64,000 nt of DNA from Nonomuraea indica (GTDB lineage: Bacteria > Actinomycetota > Actinomycetes > Streptosporangiales > Streptosporangiaceae), in NCBI RefSeq assembly GCF_002850745.1, contig NZ_KZ559472.1:40303-104302 (forward strand), given 5' to 3'. A program made the translations under genes and the position numbers. The notes below the pieces were generated by a model. That model had not been told where the DNA came from and ran no database searches. It worked only from the letters and a program-made list of their open reading frames with translations. Shown here piece by piece: positions 1 to 7,921 of the stretch. Position 1 is the first letter of the stretch. Each line of letters begins with the position of its first letter.

Positions 1-1
1 G

Positions 2-85
2 CGCGGTGAGCTGGTCTGCGAGGTGACGTCCTTCGTCGGGGCGGAGCATGTGGCGCTGTTCGGGCTGCCGGCCGCGCTGCCCTGA
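2..85 (+). CDS. 3' end of an unidentified gene (partial)
   Basis: The frame is open from the left window edge to a TGA at 83-85 and gives about 27 residues ending FGLPAALP. Third positions are G or C throughout, as expected of real coding sequence here. The rest of the gene lies outside the window. The piece is too short to assign to a family, and I do not recognise it. It converges on the GH43 gene, which ends at 195. The roughly 110 bp between them holds no clear terminator. Confidence 0.5.
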   Translation, partial: RGELVCEVTSFVGAEHVALFGLPAALP

Positions 86-194
86 CGCCCCGGTGCCCTC
101 GGCGGCCGTGGAAGGGGCCGCCGGCGGCACAGGTGTGCCGTGGGGCGCGCCTGGCCGCCTGGGCGTCCGTCGGATTGGGGTGGTCTTCCTGCCG

Positions 195-1628
195 TCAGCG
201 GTCCTGGTCGGCGTCCACCGCGAAGAACTCGAAGTCCGCGTGGCCCGCCGGCGCGTCCCCGAGGGCGGCGGCGTACACGCCGAGCACCGCGCCCACCCAC
301 CGGCCGGGGGTGGCCTGGAACGGCTCGCCGATCTCACGCGGGCCGTCGCCGGTGTCGACGAGGAACGTGACGACGGCGCCCGCGCCGATCCGCGCGCCGA
401 GGGTGACCGATGCTCCCTCGCCGACGGGCACGGGCGGCGCGTCCCCGCACACCACGACCGGCCCGTCCGGCGTGGCCTCCACGGCCACGTCGGCGCAGGT
501 GTGCCCGAGCACGGTCAGCCCGGCCCGGCCGGTGCCGTGCAGGGTGACCCGCGTGGTGACCACGCAGGGGTCGCCGGGCAGTCGCTGGCCGAGGACCGCC
601 GGGCGTTCGCGCAGGTCGGCGGGGCCGGGCACGCACGCGAGGCGGAGCCGGCCGCCGTCCAGCGCCCACCAGGCGGGGTCCGGACGGGCCTGCCAGCTCC
701 ACTGCGGCCCGAGCGCCGGCCCGTCGAAGTCGTCGGAGGCCGCCGGCGCGGCCGGCGCGCCGCCGGGCACCGGCACGGGCCCGCCCGGCACCGGTTCGCC
801 CCTGTCGCCCATGACCGGCCAGCCGTCCTCCCACGTCATCGGCTGCAGGTGGACGACCCGCCCGTACGGGCCGCGGTCCTGGAAGTGCATGAACCAGTGC
901 TCGCCGGACGGCGTGTCCACCCAGCCGCCCTGGTGCGGGCCGTTGACGTCGGTGCCGCCCTGCTCCAGCACGATGCGGTCCTCGTACGGACCGAAGATCG
1001 AGCGGGACCTGAAGACCGACTGCCAGCCGAACTCCACGCCGCCCGCCGGGGCGAAGATCCAGTAGTGGCCGTCGTGCTTGTAGAGTTTCGGCCCCTCCAG
1101 CGTGCGGTAGCCGGGCAGCAGGTCGGCGTCCACGATGAGCGTGCCGTCGTCGAGGACCTGGCGCGCGTCGGGTGACATGCGGTGCAGGGTGAGCCGGTTG
1201 TTCACCCCGGCGCGGCTTTTGGCCCAGGCGTGCACCAGGTACGCCTGACCGTCGTCGTCCCACAGCGGGCACGGGTCGATGAGGCCGCGGCCGGGCTTGA
1301 CGACGTGCGGCGAGGTCCACGGGCCGCGCGGGTCGGTGGCGCTGACCACGCAGATGCCCACGTCCGGGTCGCCGTAGAAGATCCAGAACCGGCCGTCGTG
1401 GTGGCGCAGCGACGGCGCCCACACGCCGCAGCCGGGCCGCACGTCGTCGTACCCCGTGGTCACGGCATGGCCGATGATCGTCCAGTTGACGAGGTCGCGG
1501 GAGTGCAGGATCGGCAGGCCGGGGACCTTGGTGAAGGTGGACACGGTCAGGTAGAAGTCGTCCCCCACGCGGATCACGTCGGGGTCGGACCAGTCGGCGT
1601 TGAGCACCGGGTTGCGGTAGGAGGTCAT
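195..1628 (-). CDS. Glycoside hydrolase family 43 (beta-xylosidase / arabinofuranosidase type)
   Basis: A 477-residue GH43 enzyme predicted to remove xylose or arabinose residues from plant-type hemicellulose oligosaccharides. The N-terminal five-bladed propeller (about residues 5-300) starts with NADWSDPDVI, whose Asp15 is the expected general base; the Glu in YRTLEGPKLY is the likely acid. The remaining residues form the beta-sandwich C-terminal domain common to two-domain beta-xylosidases. No signal peptide is visible, so it probably acts on imported oligosaccharides in the cytoplasm. Its ATG overlaps by 4 bp (ATGA) the stop of a short sugar-permease remnant, so it was the last gene of a sugar-uptake operon. 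Exact substrate cannot be told from sequence alone. Confidence 0.9.
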   Translation of the reverse strand: MTSYRNPVLNADWSDPDVIRVGDDFYLTVSTFTKVPGLPILHSRDLVNWTIIGHAVTTGYDDVRPGCGVWAPSLRHHDGRFWIFYGDPDVGICVVSATDPRGPWTSPHVVKPGRGLIDPCPLWDDDGQAYLVHAWAKSRAGVNNRLTLHRMSPDARQVLDDGTLIVDADLLPGYRTLEGPKLYKHDGHYWIFAPAGGVEFGWQSVFRSRSIFGPYEDRIVLEQGGTDVNGPHQGGWVDTPSGEHWFMHFQDRGPYGRVVHLQPMTWEDGWPVMGDRGEPVPGGPVPVPGGAPAAPAASDDFDGPALGPQWSWQARPDPAWWALDGGRLRLACVPGPADLRERPAVLGQRLPGDPCVVTTRVTLHGTGRAGLTVLGHTCADVAVEATPDGPVVVCGDAPPVPVGEGASVTLGARIGAGAVVTFLVDTGDGPREIGEPFQATPGRWVGAVLGVYAAALGDAPAGHADFEFFAVDADQDR

Positions 1629-1750
1629 CCCCGCACCGCCCCGCGGGACAGCCCTCGCACGAGATGGCGCTGGACGAAGGCGGGGCCGATCGCGGGCGGG
1701 GCGGCCGCGACGCCGTTCTCGCCGGGGTGGTAGGCAGGGCCCACGGGCAC
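1625..1750 (-). pseudogene. Remnant of a carbohydrate ABC transporter permease C-terminus
   Basis: This 41-codon frame starts at a GTG with an AGGAG Shine-Dalgarno about 8 nt upstream and ends in the ATGA overlap with the GH43 gene. Its last 20 or so residues (FVQRHLVRGLSRGAVRG) match the invariant C-terminal signature of MalG-type sugar permeases, which normally ends LQRYLVRGLTAGAVKG. A whole permease is about 280 residues, so nearly everything is missing. The start signals now sit directly against the tail, as if an in-frame deletion had joined the first codons of the operon to the last codons of the permease. The fragment may still serve as a leader that couples translation of GH43. Confidence 0.6.
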
Positions 1751-1797
1751 GGTGATGTCTCCTGGTCGTTGACGGACACGGATGGTTCCGGACACTG

Positions 1798-1813
1798 CTG
1801 CAACCGGTTGCAG
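1798..1813. promoter_or_regulatory. LacI-family operator
   Basis: The perfect 16-bp palindrome CTGCAACCGGTTGCAG contains the classic LacI/GalR half-site pattern TGNAANCG-NTTNCA with the central CG. It lies about 50 bp upstream of the GTG that begins the permease remnant and GH43 unit, and about 175 bp upstream of the alcohol dehydrogenase on the other strand. The natural reading is repression of the GH43 unit by a sugar-responsive LacI regulator. No LacI gene is inside the window. Confidence 0.75.
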
Positions 1814-1986
1814 GAAGCCTCGCATCAGCCCGGACGCGACGTCAATGGCCCGACCGGCCCGGTCGCCCGGGACAGCCCGACCGGCCGGCGCATGACGGAC
1901 GACCGCCGCAGCCGGGACCTTCGGCCCTGCTCCGCCCGGTTCGCCGCCGCGAGACTCGGTGACGAACCCGAAGGAGAGTGGAAGAC

Positions 1987-2997
1987 ATGCGCGCAGCCGT
2001 CGTGACCGCGTTCGACAAGCCCCTCGAGATCCAGGACCTGCCCGTGCCCGAGCCGGGCCCCGACCAGGTTCTCGTCCGCATCGAAGCCAGCGGCCTGTGC
2101 CACACCGACATCCACGCCGCCCGCGGCGACTGGCCGGTCAAGCCGGCGCCGCCGTTCACGCCCGGCCATGAGGGCGTCGGCATCGTCGAGAAGGTGGGCT
2201 CCGCGGTGACCGGCCGCACGGTCGGCGAGCGGGTGGCCATCCCGTGGCTCGGCTACGCCTGCGGCACCTGCTCCTACTGCGTCAGCGGCCGCGAGACGCT
2301 CTGCGAGGCGCAGCTCAACACCGGCTACGCGCTCGACGGCGGCCACGCCGAGTACGCCGTGGCCCACGCCGCCTACGTGGTGCCCGTGCCGGAGGGCATC
2401 ACGCCCGCCGAGGCCGCGCCCCTGACCTGCGCCGGGGTGACCACGTACAAGGCCGTCAAGGTCTCCGGCGTGCGGCCCGCCGAGCGCGCCGCGATCTTCG
2501 GGATCGGCGGGCTCGGGCACCTGGCCCAGCAGTACGCGCAGATCTTCGGCGCCGAGACCGTCGCCGTCGACATCACCGAGGACAAGTTGCGGCTCGCCCG
2601 CGACCTGGGCGCCGCCCACACCGTCAACGCCGCCACCGGCGACCCGGTCGCCGAGATCCAGGCCCTCGGCGGGGCCGACGTGGCGATCGTCCTCGCGGCC
2701 AGCCCGCGCGTCCTGGAACAGGCCCACGCCTCGCTGCGGCGCGGCGGCCGGCTGGTGCTGGTCTCCCTGCCCAAGGACAACGCGATGCGCCTGCCCGTCT
2801 TCGAGACCGTGCTGGGCGGCATCTCCGTCATCGGCTCCATCGTCGGCACCCGCGCCGACCTGGCCGAGGTCTTCCAGCTGCACGCCGCCGGCCGCACCAG
2901 GGTCAGCTACGAGACGCGCAAGCTGGAGGAGATCAACCAGTCGTTCGAGGAGATCCTGTCCAGCGAGGTGACGGCCCGCCTGGTCTTCGAGCTCTGA
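1987..2997 (+). CDS. Zinc-dependent alcohol dehydrogenase (AdhP-like)
   Basis: A 336-residue medium-chain dehydrogenase that interconverts alcohols and aldehydes with NAD(H). Catalytic zinc ligands are Cys38 (GLCHTD) and the His in GHEG; the structural-zinc loop carries CGTCSYC followed by a further Cys. The Rossmann fingerprint GIGGLG follows near residue 170. Length and order match bacterial AdhP/AdhA. I start at the ATG at 1987, which sits about 10 nt after GAAGGAGAG; a GTG three codons earlier is too close to that ribosome site. It is divergent from the GH43 unit and shares the intergenic region with the LacI operator, but a functional link is not established. Confidence 0.9.
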   Translation: MRAAVVTAFDKPLEIQDLPVPEPGPDQVLVRIEASGLCHTDIHAARGDWPVKPAPPFTPGHEGVGIVEKVGSAVTGRTVGERVAIPWLGYACGTCSYCVSGRETLCEAQLNTGYALDGGHAEYAVAHAAYVVPVPEGITPAEAAPLTCAGVTTYKAVKVSGVRPAERAAIFGIGGLGHLAQQYAQIFGAETVAVDITEDKLRLARDLGAAHTVNAATGDPVAEIQALGGADVAIVLAASPRVLEQAHASLRRGGRLVLVSLPKDNAMRLPVFETVLGGISVIGSIVGTRADLAEVFQLHAAGRTRVSYETRKLEEINQSFEEILSSEVTARLVFEL

Positions 2998-3034
2998 CCG
3001 GCCCGCCGGCGGAAAGGCTGCGAGAATCGAAGGC

Positions 3035-3880
3035 ATGGCTGCGAAGGACGGCGACGGCTGGGCGGAGTGCGGGCGCGGGCACCGGCACTGGGGCATCCAC
3101 GGGGCCTCCGGCCTGCTGGTGGTCCACCACGACGATGCGGGCGTCCCGTACGTGCTGATGCAGAAACGCGCCGAGTGGAGCCACCACGGCGGCACGTGGG
3201 GGTTGCGCGGCGGGGCGCGCGACAGCCACGAGGACGCCGTCGCCTCCGCGCTGCGCGAGGCGCACGAGGAGGCAGCGCTGCCCGGCGACGAGCTGCGCGT
3301 CCGCGGCGTCTACGTGGACGACCACGGCGGCTGGACGTTCGAGACGGTGATCGCCGAAGCGCCCGCCCTGCTGGCCGTCGCCCCCGCCAACGGCGAGAGC
3401 GACGAGCTGCGCTGGCTGCCGCTGCCGGAGGTGACCGGGATGCTGCTGCACCCGGGGTTCGCCGAGACGTGGGGCACGATCGAGCCGCAGCTCGCCCCCG
3501 AGACGCTGGTGCTGGACGTGGCCAACATCGTCGGCGCCCGCGCCGAGCACGGCTGGTGGCACGACCGGGAGGCGGCCGCCGCCCGGCTGCTGCGCGACGT
3601 GGCGGGGCTGCGGCTGGAGCACCCGGTGCTCGCCCAGTGGTATCCGCGGATCGTCGCCGTCGTGGAGGGCGCCGCCCGGCAGGTGGCCGACGTGCCCGGC
3701 ATCCAGGTGGTGGCCGCGACGGGGAGCGGCGACGACGCGATCACCGAGGTCGTCCGGCGGGCCAGGCCGTGGGAGCGGGTGCTGGTGGTCACCGCCGACC
3801 GGGGCCTCAAGCAGCGCGTCACCGAGCTGGGCGCCACCACGGCCGGGCCGCGCTGGCTGCTCGCCCAGCTCAGCGCGTGA
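3035..3880 (+). CDS. Nudix hydrolase fused to a NYN/PIN-like domain
   Basis: 281 residues. The N-terminal half is a Nudix hydrolase: the Nudix box spans about residues 60-82 with the pattern G-x5-E-x7-REAHEEA, so it should cleave a nucleoside diphosphate linked to another group using Mg2+. From about residue 155 a second domain begins LVLDVANIVGAR and continues to GSGDDAI and VTADRGL, the spaced acidic residues typical of NYN/PIN-type nuclease folds. The two halves are in one frame with no sign of a frameshift. Substrate of either half is unknown; roles in nucleotide or RNA surveillance are only guesses. The gene stands alone, 37 bp after the alcohol dehydrogenase. Confidence 0.8.
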   Translation: MAAKDGDGWAECGRGHRHWGIHGASGLLVVHHDDAGVPYVLMQKRAEWSHHGGTWGLRGGARDSHEDAVASALREAHEEAALPGDELRVRGVYVDDHGGWTFETVIAEAPALLAVAPANGESDELRWLPLPEVTGMLLHPGFAETWGTIEPQLAPETLVLDVANIVGARAEHGWWHDREAAAARLLRDVAGLRLEHPVLAQWYPRIVAVVEGAARQVADVPGIQVVAATGSGDDAITEVVRRARPWERVLVVTADRGLKQRVTELGATTAGPRWLLAQLSA

Positions 3881-4016
3881 CGACCGGCGACGCCAGGGAC
3901 ACCGGTGCGCCGCGGAGATACGCATCCGCGCGCCGGCCGTCCTGCCCGTCATGGGCCCGGCTCACCGCTTCGGCGTACCCCCGCGCCACCGCAGCCGCTA
4001 TGGTGGTGTGCGCACT

Positions 4017-4103
4017 GGAGGGTTCGCATAGTGGACGAGTGCAGCCGCCTTGAAAGCGGCCAGGTCAGCGATGGCCTCGTGGGTTCGAATCCCACACCCT
4101 CCG
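4017..4103 (+). tRNA. tRNA-Ser (anticodon TGA)
   Basis: Acceptor GGAGGGT (4017-4023) pairs with ACCCTCC (4096-4102), followed by discriminator G. The anticodon loop reads CTTGAAA, giving anticodon TGA, and the T arm contains GTTCGAATC. An extended variable arm is present, as required for serine tRNA. No CCA is encoded. It reads UCA and UCN serine codons. The seryl-tRNA synthetase gene is 6.7 kb away in this window. Confidence 0.93.
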
Positions 4104-4104
4104 C

Positions 4105-6324
4105 TCACTCCCGCTCGCGGCCTCCGGCGAAGCCACCGGCCGCGCTGCCCGCGTAGCCGTCCGGGGCGCCCGCGAAACCGTCGCCGACCGAGGCGGCCAG
4201 CTGCAGATAGGCGTCCCTGGTGGCCTCCTGCAGCCGGTCGAGGTCGATCTCGGCGCCCTCCTCCAGATGCGGGTCGTACGGCACCCGCACCACCGCCCGG
4301 CACCTGGCCGCGAAGTGGGCCTCCAGCTTGCCGATGTCCACCGCCGACTTCGAGCGCGGCCGGACGCTGCACAGCACCACGGTCGCGTCCTTGACGAGGT
4401 GGCCGTAGTGGTGGGCCTCCAGCCAGTCGAGCGTCGCCGAGGCGGCCCGCGCGCCGTCCACCGACGGGGAGCTGACCAGCACGAGCTGGTCGGCCAGGCC
4501 GAGCACCCCGCCCATGGCGGAGTGGAGCAGGCCGGTGCCGCAGTCGGTGATGCAGATGGAGTAGAAGTTCTCCAGCACCTGGGACACGGCCTGGTAGTCG
4601 GCGCCGCTGAACGCCTCCGACACCGACGGGTCGCGGTCGGAGGCGAGCACCTCCAGCCGTGACGGCGCCTGCGAGGTGAACGCCCTGATGTCGACGTATC
4701 TCTTGACCTGGTCACGCTCGTTCAGCAGGTCACGGACGGTCGCCGAGGTCTCCAGGTGCAGCTTGTCGGACAGGGTGCCCCGGTCGGGGTTGGCGTCGAT
4801 CGCGATGACCCGGTCACCGCGCATCTGGGCCAGGGTCGCGCCGAGGCCGACCGTGGTCGTGGTCTTGCCGACGCCGCCCTTGAGGCTGAGGACGGCCACG
4901 CGGTGGTGACCGGTCGCGACGGGGGTGCGGGCACGGGCGATCAGCTCGCGGCGGCGGCGCACCTCCGGCGGCTCGCCGGGCTTGATCCAGCCGCCGGACG
5001 CCTTGTAGACCAGCCGGCGCCAACCCTTGGAGGGGGCGTTGCGGCGGCCGCGCAGCAGCGTGTCGGGGTCGAGGCTGTCGGCGGTGGGCCCGCCGGTGGC
5101 GGGCGGGCGGGGCGAGGTGCCGAACATGGGCACCGGCGCGGGCCGCCGCGGCCGCTCGCGCGCGGGCGCCTCCGGCCGCTCGACCGGGGCCGCGGGCCGC
5201 GCGTCGGCGGCTCCCTGGGCGGCGGCCCCTGAGCCGGTCGACTCCGGGGAGGCCGGGCGCGGGCCGGCGGCTCCGGAACCGGTCGGGCCCGCGGGCAGCG
5301 TGCCGGTGGAACCGGGACCGGTCGGGCCCGCGGGCAGCGTGTCTCCGAACCCCGGACCGGTCGAACCGGCGGGCAGCGTCTCACCGAACCCGGGACCGGT
5401 CGAACCGGCGGGCACCGTGTCACCGAACCCCGGACCGGTCGTGCCGTCACCGACGGGCTGCGACACGTCGGCCGCACGGCCCCGCGGCTCCTCGTCCAGC
5501 CGCCGCGCACCGGCGCCCCACGCCGGCTCGTCGTTCAGGCGCAGCGCGAAGGGGTCGTGCGCAGGCTCGTCCCCGGCACGCCCCTCGAACGCGGTGCGCC
5601 CCGGCTCGTCATCGCCGCCCCTGCCGAACGCCGTACGCTCCGGCTCGTCACCGTGGCGCCCGCCGAATGCCGTACGCCCGGCCTCGTCATCGCCGCGCTC
5701 CCCGAACGCTGTGCGCCCCGGCTCGTCGGCGGGGCGCTCGTCGGGGCGGCCGGGCAGCGGCTCGCCGGCGGGGCGTGGGTCGTCGAGGGCCGACGGGGAC
5801 GCCGGCCATCCCGGCGGCTCGGGCCAGGCCGCGTCCTCTCCCGGCCGGTCGAGCCGCGGCATCGTCTCGTCGCCGGAGAGCGTCTCGGCCCCGGAGAAGG
5901 ACGACAGCGCGTACGGGTCGGTGTCGCCGGGCCGGGGCAGCGGCTTGAGCGGCGTGAGGAACGGGTCGCCGGCCTCTCGCGCCTCGTCCGGGCCAGGACC
6001 GGCGGGCGCCGCCAGGGCCGGGTCCTCCTTGGTGGCCGTCCCCAGCCACTCGGCGGCCTCGCTCTCCCCGGGGGGCAGTTCCTCGGCGGCGTGCGGGCCG
6101 TACACGGAGTCGACGGCGGCGCGGAACAGCGGCGGGGTCGGCGTGTCACCCTGCAGGGCCGCGACCGACGCCCAGGGGTCCTCGGGGTACGGCGAGGAGA
6201 CCGGCTCGTCCGCGGTCGCGGCCGCCGGTGAGCCGACCTTCAGCGGAGCGCCTTCGGTCTCCTTGATCGCGTCAAGCCAGGCCAGCTGCTCCTCGAGCGA
6301 TTCTTCGCGATCCTGTCGTGCCAC
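4105..6324 (-). CDS. MinD/ParA-like ATPase with long repetitive N-terminus
   Basis: 739 residues. The C-terminal third is a deviant-Walker P-loop ATPase: LSLKGGVGKTTTTVGLG, then IDANPDRG, and a later ITDCGTG, as in MinD/ParA proteins and the EspI-like ATPases of actinobacteria. The first 430 residues are low-complexity Pro, Gly and Asp rich and contain two internal repeat families: about five units around RTAFGxRxGDEP, and four or five around TGPGFGDTLPAG. This is probably a disordered interaction tail on a membrane- or nucleoid-organising ATPase. The gene ends one base after the tRNA-Ser on the opposite strand. The start follows a GAGGGGG ribosome site. No partner is adjacent. Confidence 0.8.
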   Translation of the reverse strand: MARQDREESLEEQLAWLDAIKETEGAPLKVGSPAAATADEPVSSPYPEDPWASVAALQGDTPTPPLFRAAVDSVYGPHAAEELPPGESEAAEWLGTATKEDPALAAPAGPGPDEAREAGDPFLTPLKPLPRPGDTDPYALSSFSGAETLSGDETMPRLDRPGEDAAWPEPPGWPASPSALDDPRPAGEPLPGRPDERPADEPGRTAFGERGDDEAGRTAFGGRHGDEPERTAFGRGGDDEPGRTAFEGRAGDEPAHDPFALRLNDEPAWGAGARRLDEEPRGRAADVSQPVGDGTTGPGFGDTVPAGSTGPGFGETLPAGSTGPGFGDTLPAGPTGPGSTGTLPAGPTGSGAAGPRPASPESTGSGAAAQGAADARPAAPVERPEAPARERPRRPAPVPMFGTSPRPPATGGPTADSLDPDTLLRGRRNAPSKGWRRLVYKASGGWIKPGEPPEVRRRRELIARARTPVATGHHRVAVLSLKGGVGKTTTTVGLGATLAQMRGDRVIAIDANPDRGTLSDKLHLETSATVRDLLNERDQVKRYVDIRAFTSQAPSRLEVLASDRDPSVSEAFSGADYQAVSQVLENFYSICITDCGTGLLHSAMGGVLGLADQLVLVSSPSVDGARAASATLDWLEAHHYGHLVKDATVVLCSVRPRSKSAVDIGKLEAHFAARCRAVVRVPYDPHLEEGAEIDLDRLQEATRDAYLQLAASVGDGFAGAPDGYAGSAAGGFAGGRERE

Positions 6325-6437
6325 CGTGTTCCCCCTCGGGTGGGTCTAAAGGGGCAGCAAATATCTTGCAGGGTAACGGCATGTGTTCTCTTGAACGCAG
6401 TCAACCCACAACTTCTTTGCCCAGCTACCGTGGTTGC

Positions 6438-7394
6438 ATGCGAGCGATCGACATCACCTCCCCCGGCGGCCCCGAGGCGCTGGAGTGGCGTGAGGTGCCG
6501 GATCCGCGTCCCGAGCAGGGCGAGGTCGTCGTCGAGGTGGCCGCGGCCGGGGTGAACCGGGCAGACGTCCACCAGCGGCGCGGCCGGTACGACCCACCGC
6601 CCGGCGCGCCGGCGTACCCCGGCCTGGAGGTCTCCGGCGTGGTGGCGGAGGTCGGCGACGGCGTCGAGGGGTTCGAGCCGGGCGACCGGGTGTGCGCCCT
6701 GCTGGCGGGCGGCGGCTACGCCGAGCGGGTGGCCGTGCCGTGGCAGCAGCTGATGCCGGTGCCCGACGGCGTCTCCCTGGTGCGGGCGGCGGCGCTGCCC
6801 GAGGTGGCGTGCACGGTGTGGTCCAACGTGTTCATGCTGGCGCGGCTGCGCCGGGGCGAGACGCTGCTGGTGCACGGCGGGGCGAGCGGCATCGGCACGT
6901 TCGCGGTCCAGCTCGCCAAGGCGCTCGGCTCGCGGGTGGTGACGACCGTCGGGTTGGCGGAGAAGGCCCGACGGCTGATCGAGTTGGGCGCGGACGAGGT
7001 CGTCAACTACCGTGAGGAGGACTTCGCGGACCGGCTTCGGGCCGACGTCATCCTCGACATCATCGGTGCCGGATACCTCGCGGCGAACATCCGCGCGCTC
7101 AACACCGGTGGCCGGCTGGTGATCATCGGCCTGCAGGGCGGCGCGAAGGCGGAGCTCGACCTGGGGGCGTTGCTGGCCAAGCGCGCGTCCGTCCACGGCA
7201 CCACGCTGCGCGCGCGTCCGGCCGACGAGAAGGGCGCGATCGTGCGCAGCGTCGTGGACAACGTGTGGCCCCTGGTCAGCGCGGGCGCGATCCGTCCGGT
7301 GGTGTACGCGGAGGTGCCGATGGCCGAGGCCGCGGACGCGCACCGGATGCTGGATTCCGGCGACCACATCGGCAAGATCCTGCTAGTACGGTGA
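6438..7394 (+). CDS. NAD(P)H-quinone oxidoreductase, zinc-free medium-chain family
   Basis: 318 residues related to zeta-crystallin and TP53I3 quinone reductases, which reduce quinones using NADPH. The nucleotide site is GGASGIGTFAVQLAKALG near residue 150; catalytic zinc ligands are absent, as in the family. Upstream codons could extend the frame, but I start at the ATG of MRAIDITSPGG because this is the conserved N-terminus and a TACCGT hexamer lies 6 nt before it, with no Shine-Dalgarno, suggesting a leaderless mRNA. The bpa gene starts 5 nt after its stop. Confidence 0.88.
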   Translation: MRAIDITSPGGPEALEWREVPDPRPEQGEVVVEVAAAGVNRADVHQRRGRYDPPPGAPAYPGLEVSGVVAEVGDGVEGFEPGDRVCALLAGGGYAERVAVPWQQLMPVPDGVSLVRAAALPEVACTVWSNVFMLARLRRGETLLVHGGASGIGTFAVQLAKALGSRVVTTVGLAEKARRLIELGADEVVNYREEDFADRLRADVILDIIGAGYLAANIRALNTGGRLVIIGLQGGAKAELDLGALLAKRASVHGTTLRARPADEKGAIVRSVVDNVWPLVSAGAIRPVVYAEVPMAEAADAHRMLDSGDHIGKILLVR

Positions 7395-7399
7395 GACAT

Positions 7400-7915
7400 A
7401 TGAATGCTGAGGACAACAACACCTCCCACATCGTGGTGGTGGGCCCTGACTTCCAGGGCAAGGGCGACAGCGGCGACGATGAGCGGTCGGTCACCAACCT
7501 GGTCGAGCAGCCCGCCAAGGTGATGCGCATCGGCAGCATGATCAGGCAGCTTCTGGAGGAGGTCCGTGCGGCTCCCCTCGACGAGGCCAGCCGCAAGCGG
7601 CTGAAGGAGATCCACGAGTCCTCCATCAAGGAGCTTGAGGACGGCCTGGCGCCCGAGTTGGTCGACGAGCTTGAGCGGCTGTCGCTGCCGTTCACCGACG
7701 ACAACGGCGCGCCGCCGAGCGACGCCGAGCTCCGCATTGCCCACGCCCAGCTCGTCGGCTGGCTCGAAGGGCTGTTCCACGGCATCCAGACCACGTTGTT
7801 CGCGCAGCAGATGGCGGCCCGGGCCCAGCTGGAACAGATGCGCAGGGCGCTTCCCGGCGTGCCGCACGGTGACGACCAGCACCGCCCGCCGGGCGGCTCG
7901 GGCCCCTACCTGTAG
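7400..7915 (+). CDS. bpa: Bacterial proteasome activator Bpa (PafE)
   Basis: 171 residues, matching the ring-forming Bpa/PafE that opens the 20S proteasome gate without ATP and helps degrade misfolded proteins such as HspR in mycobacteria. The core is a mostly helical bundle (about residues 30-150), and the acidic N-terminus with IVVVGPDF is typical. Activity depends on the C-terminal tetrapeptide, GQYL in Mycobacterium; here the protein ends GPYL, keeping the penultimate Tyr and terminal Leu. I start at MNAEDNN: a TACGGT box lies 7 nt before the ATG, so it may have its own leaderless promoter inside the end of the quinone reductase gene. Confidence 0.9.
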   Translation: MNAEDNNTSHIVVVGPDFQGKGDSGDDERSVTNLVEQPAKVMRIGSMIRQLLEEVRAAPLDEASRKRLKEIHESSIKELEDGLAPELVDELERLSLPFTDDNGAPPSDAELRIAHAQLVGWLEGLFHGIQTTLFAQQMAARAQLEQMRRALPGVPHGDDQHRPPGGSGPYL

Positions 7916-7921
7916 GGCGGG

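Noticed and set aside
4017..6324. Integration site at tRNA-Ser
   Set aside because: No integrase, no duplicated tRNA 3' end, and neighbouring gene composition is normal.
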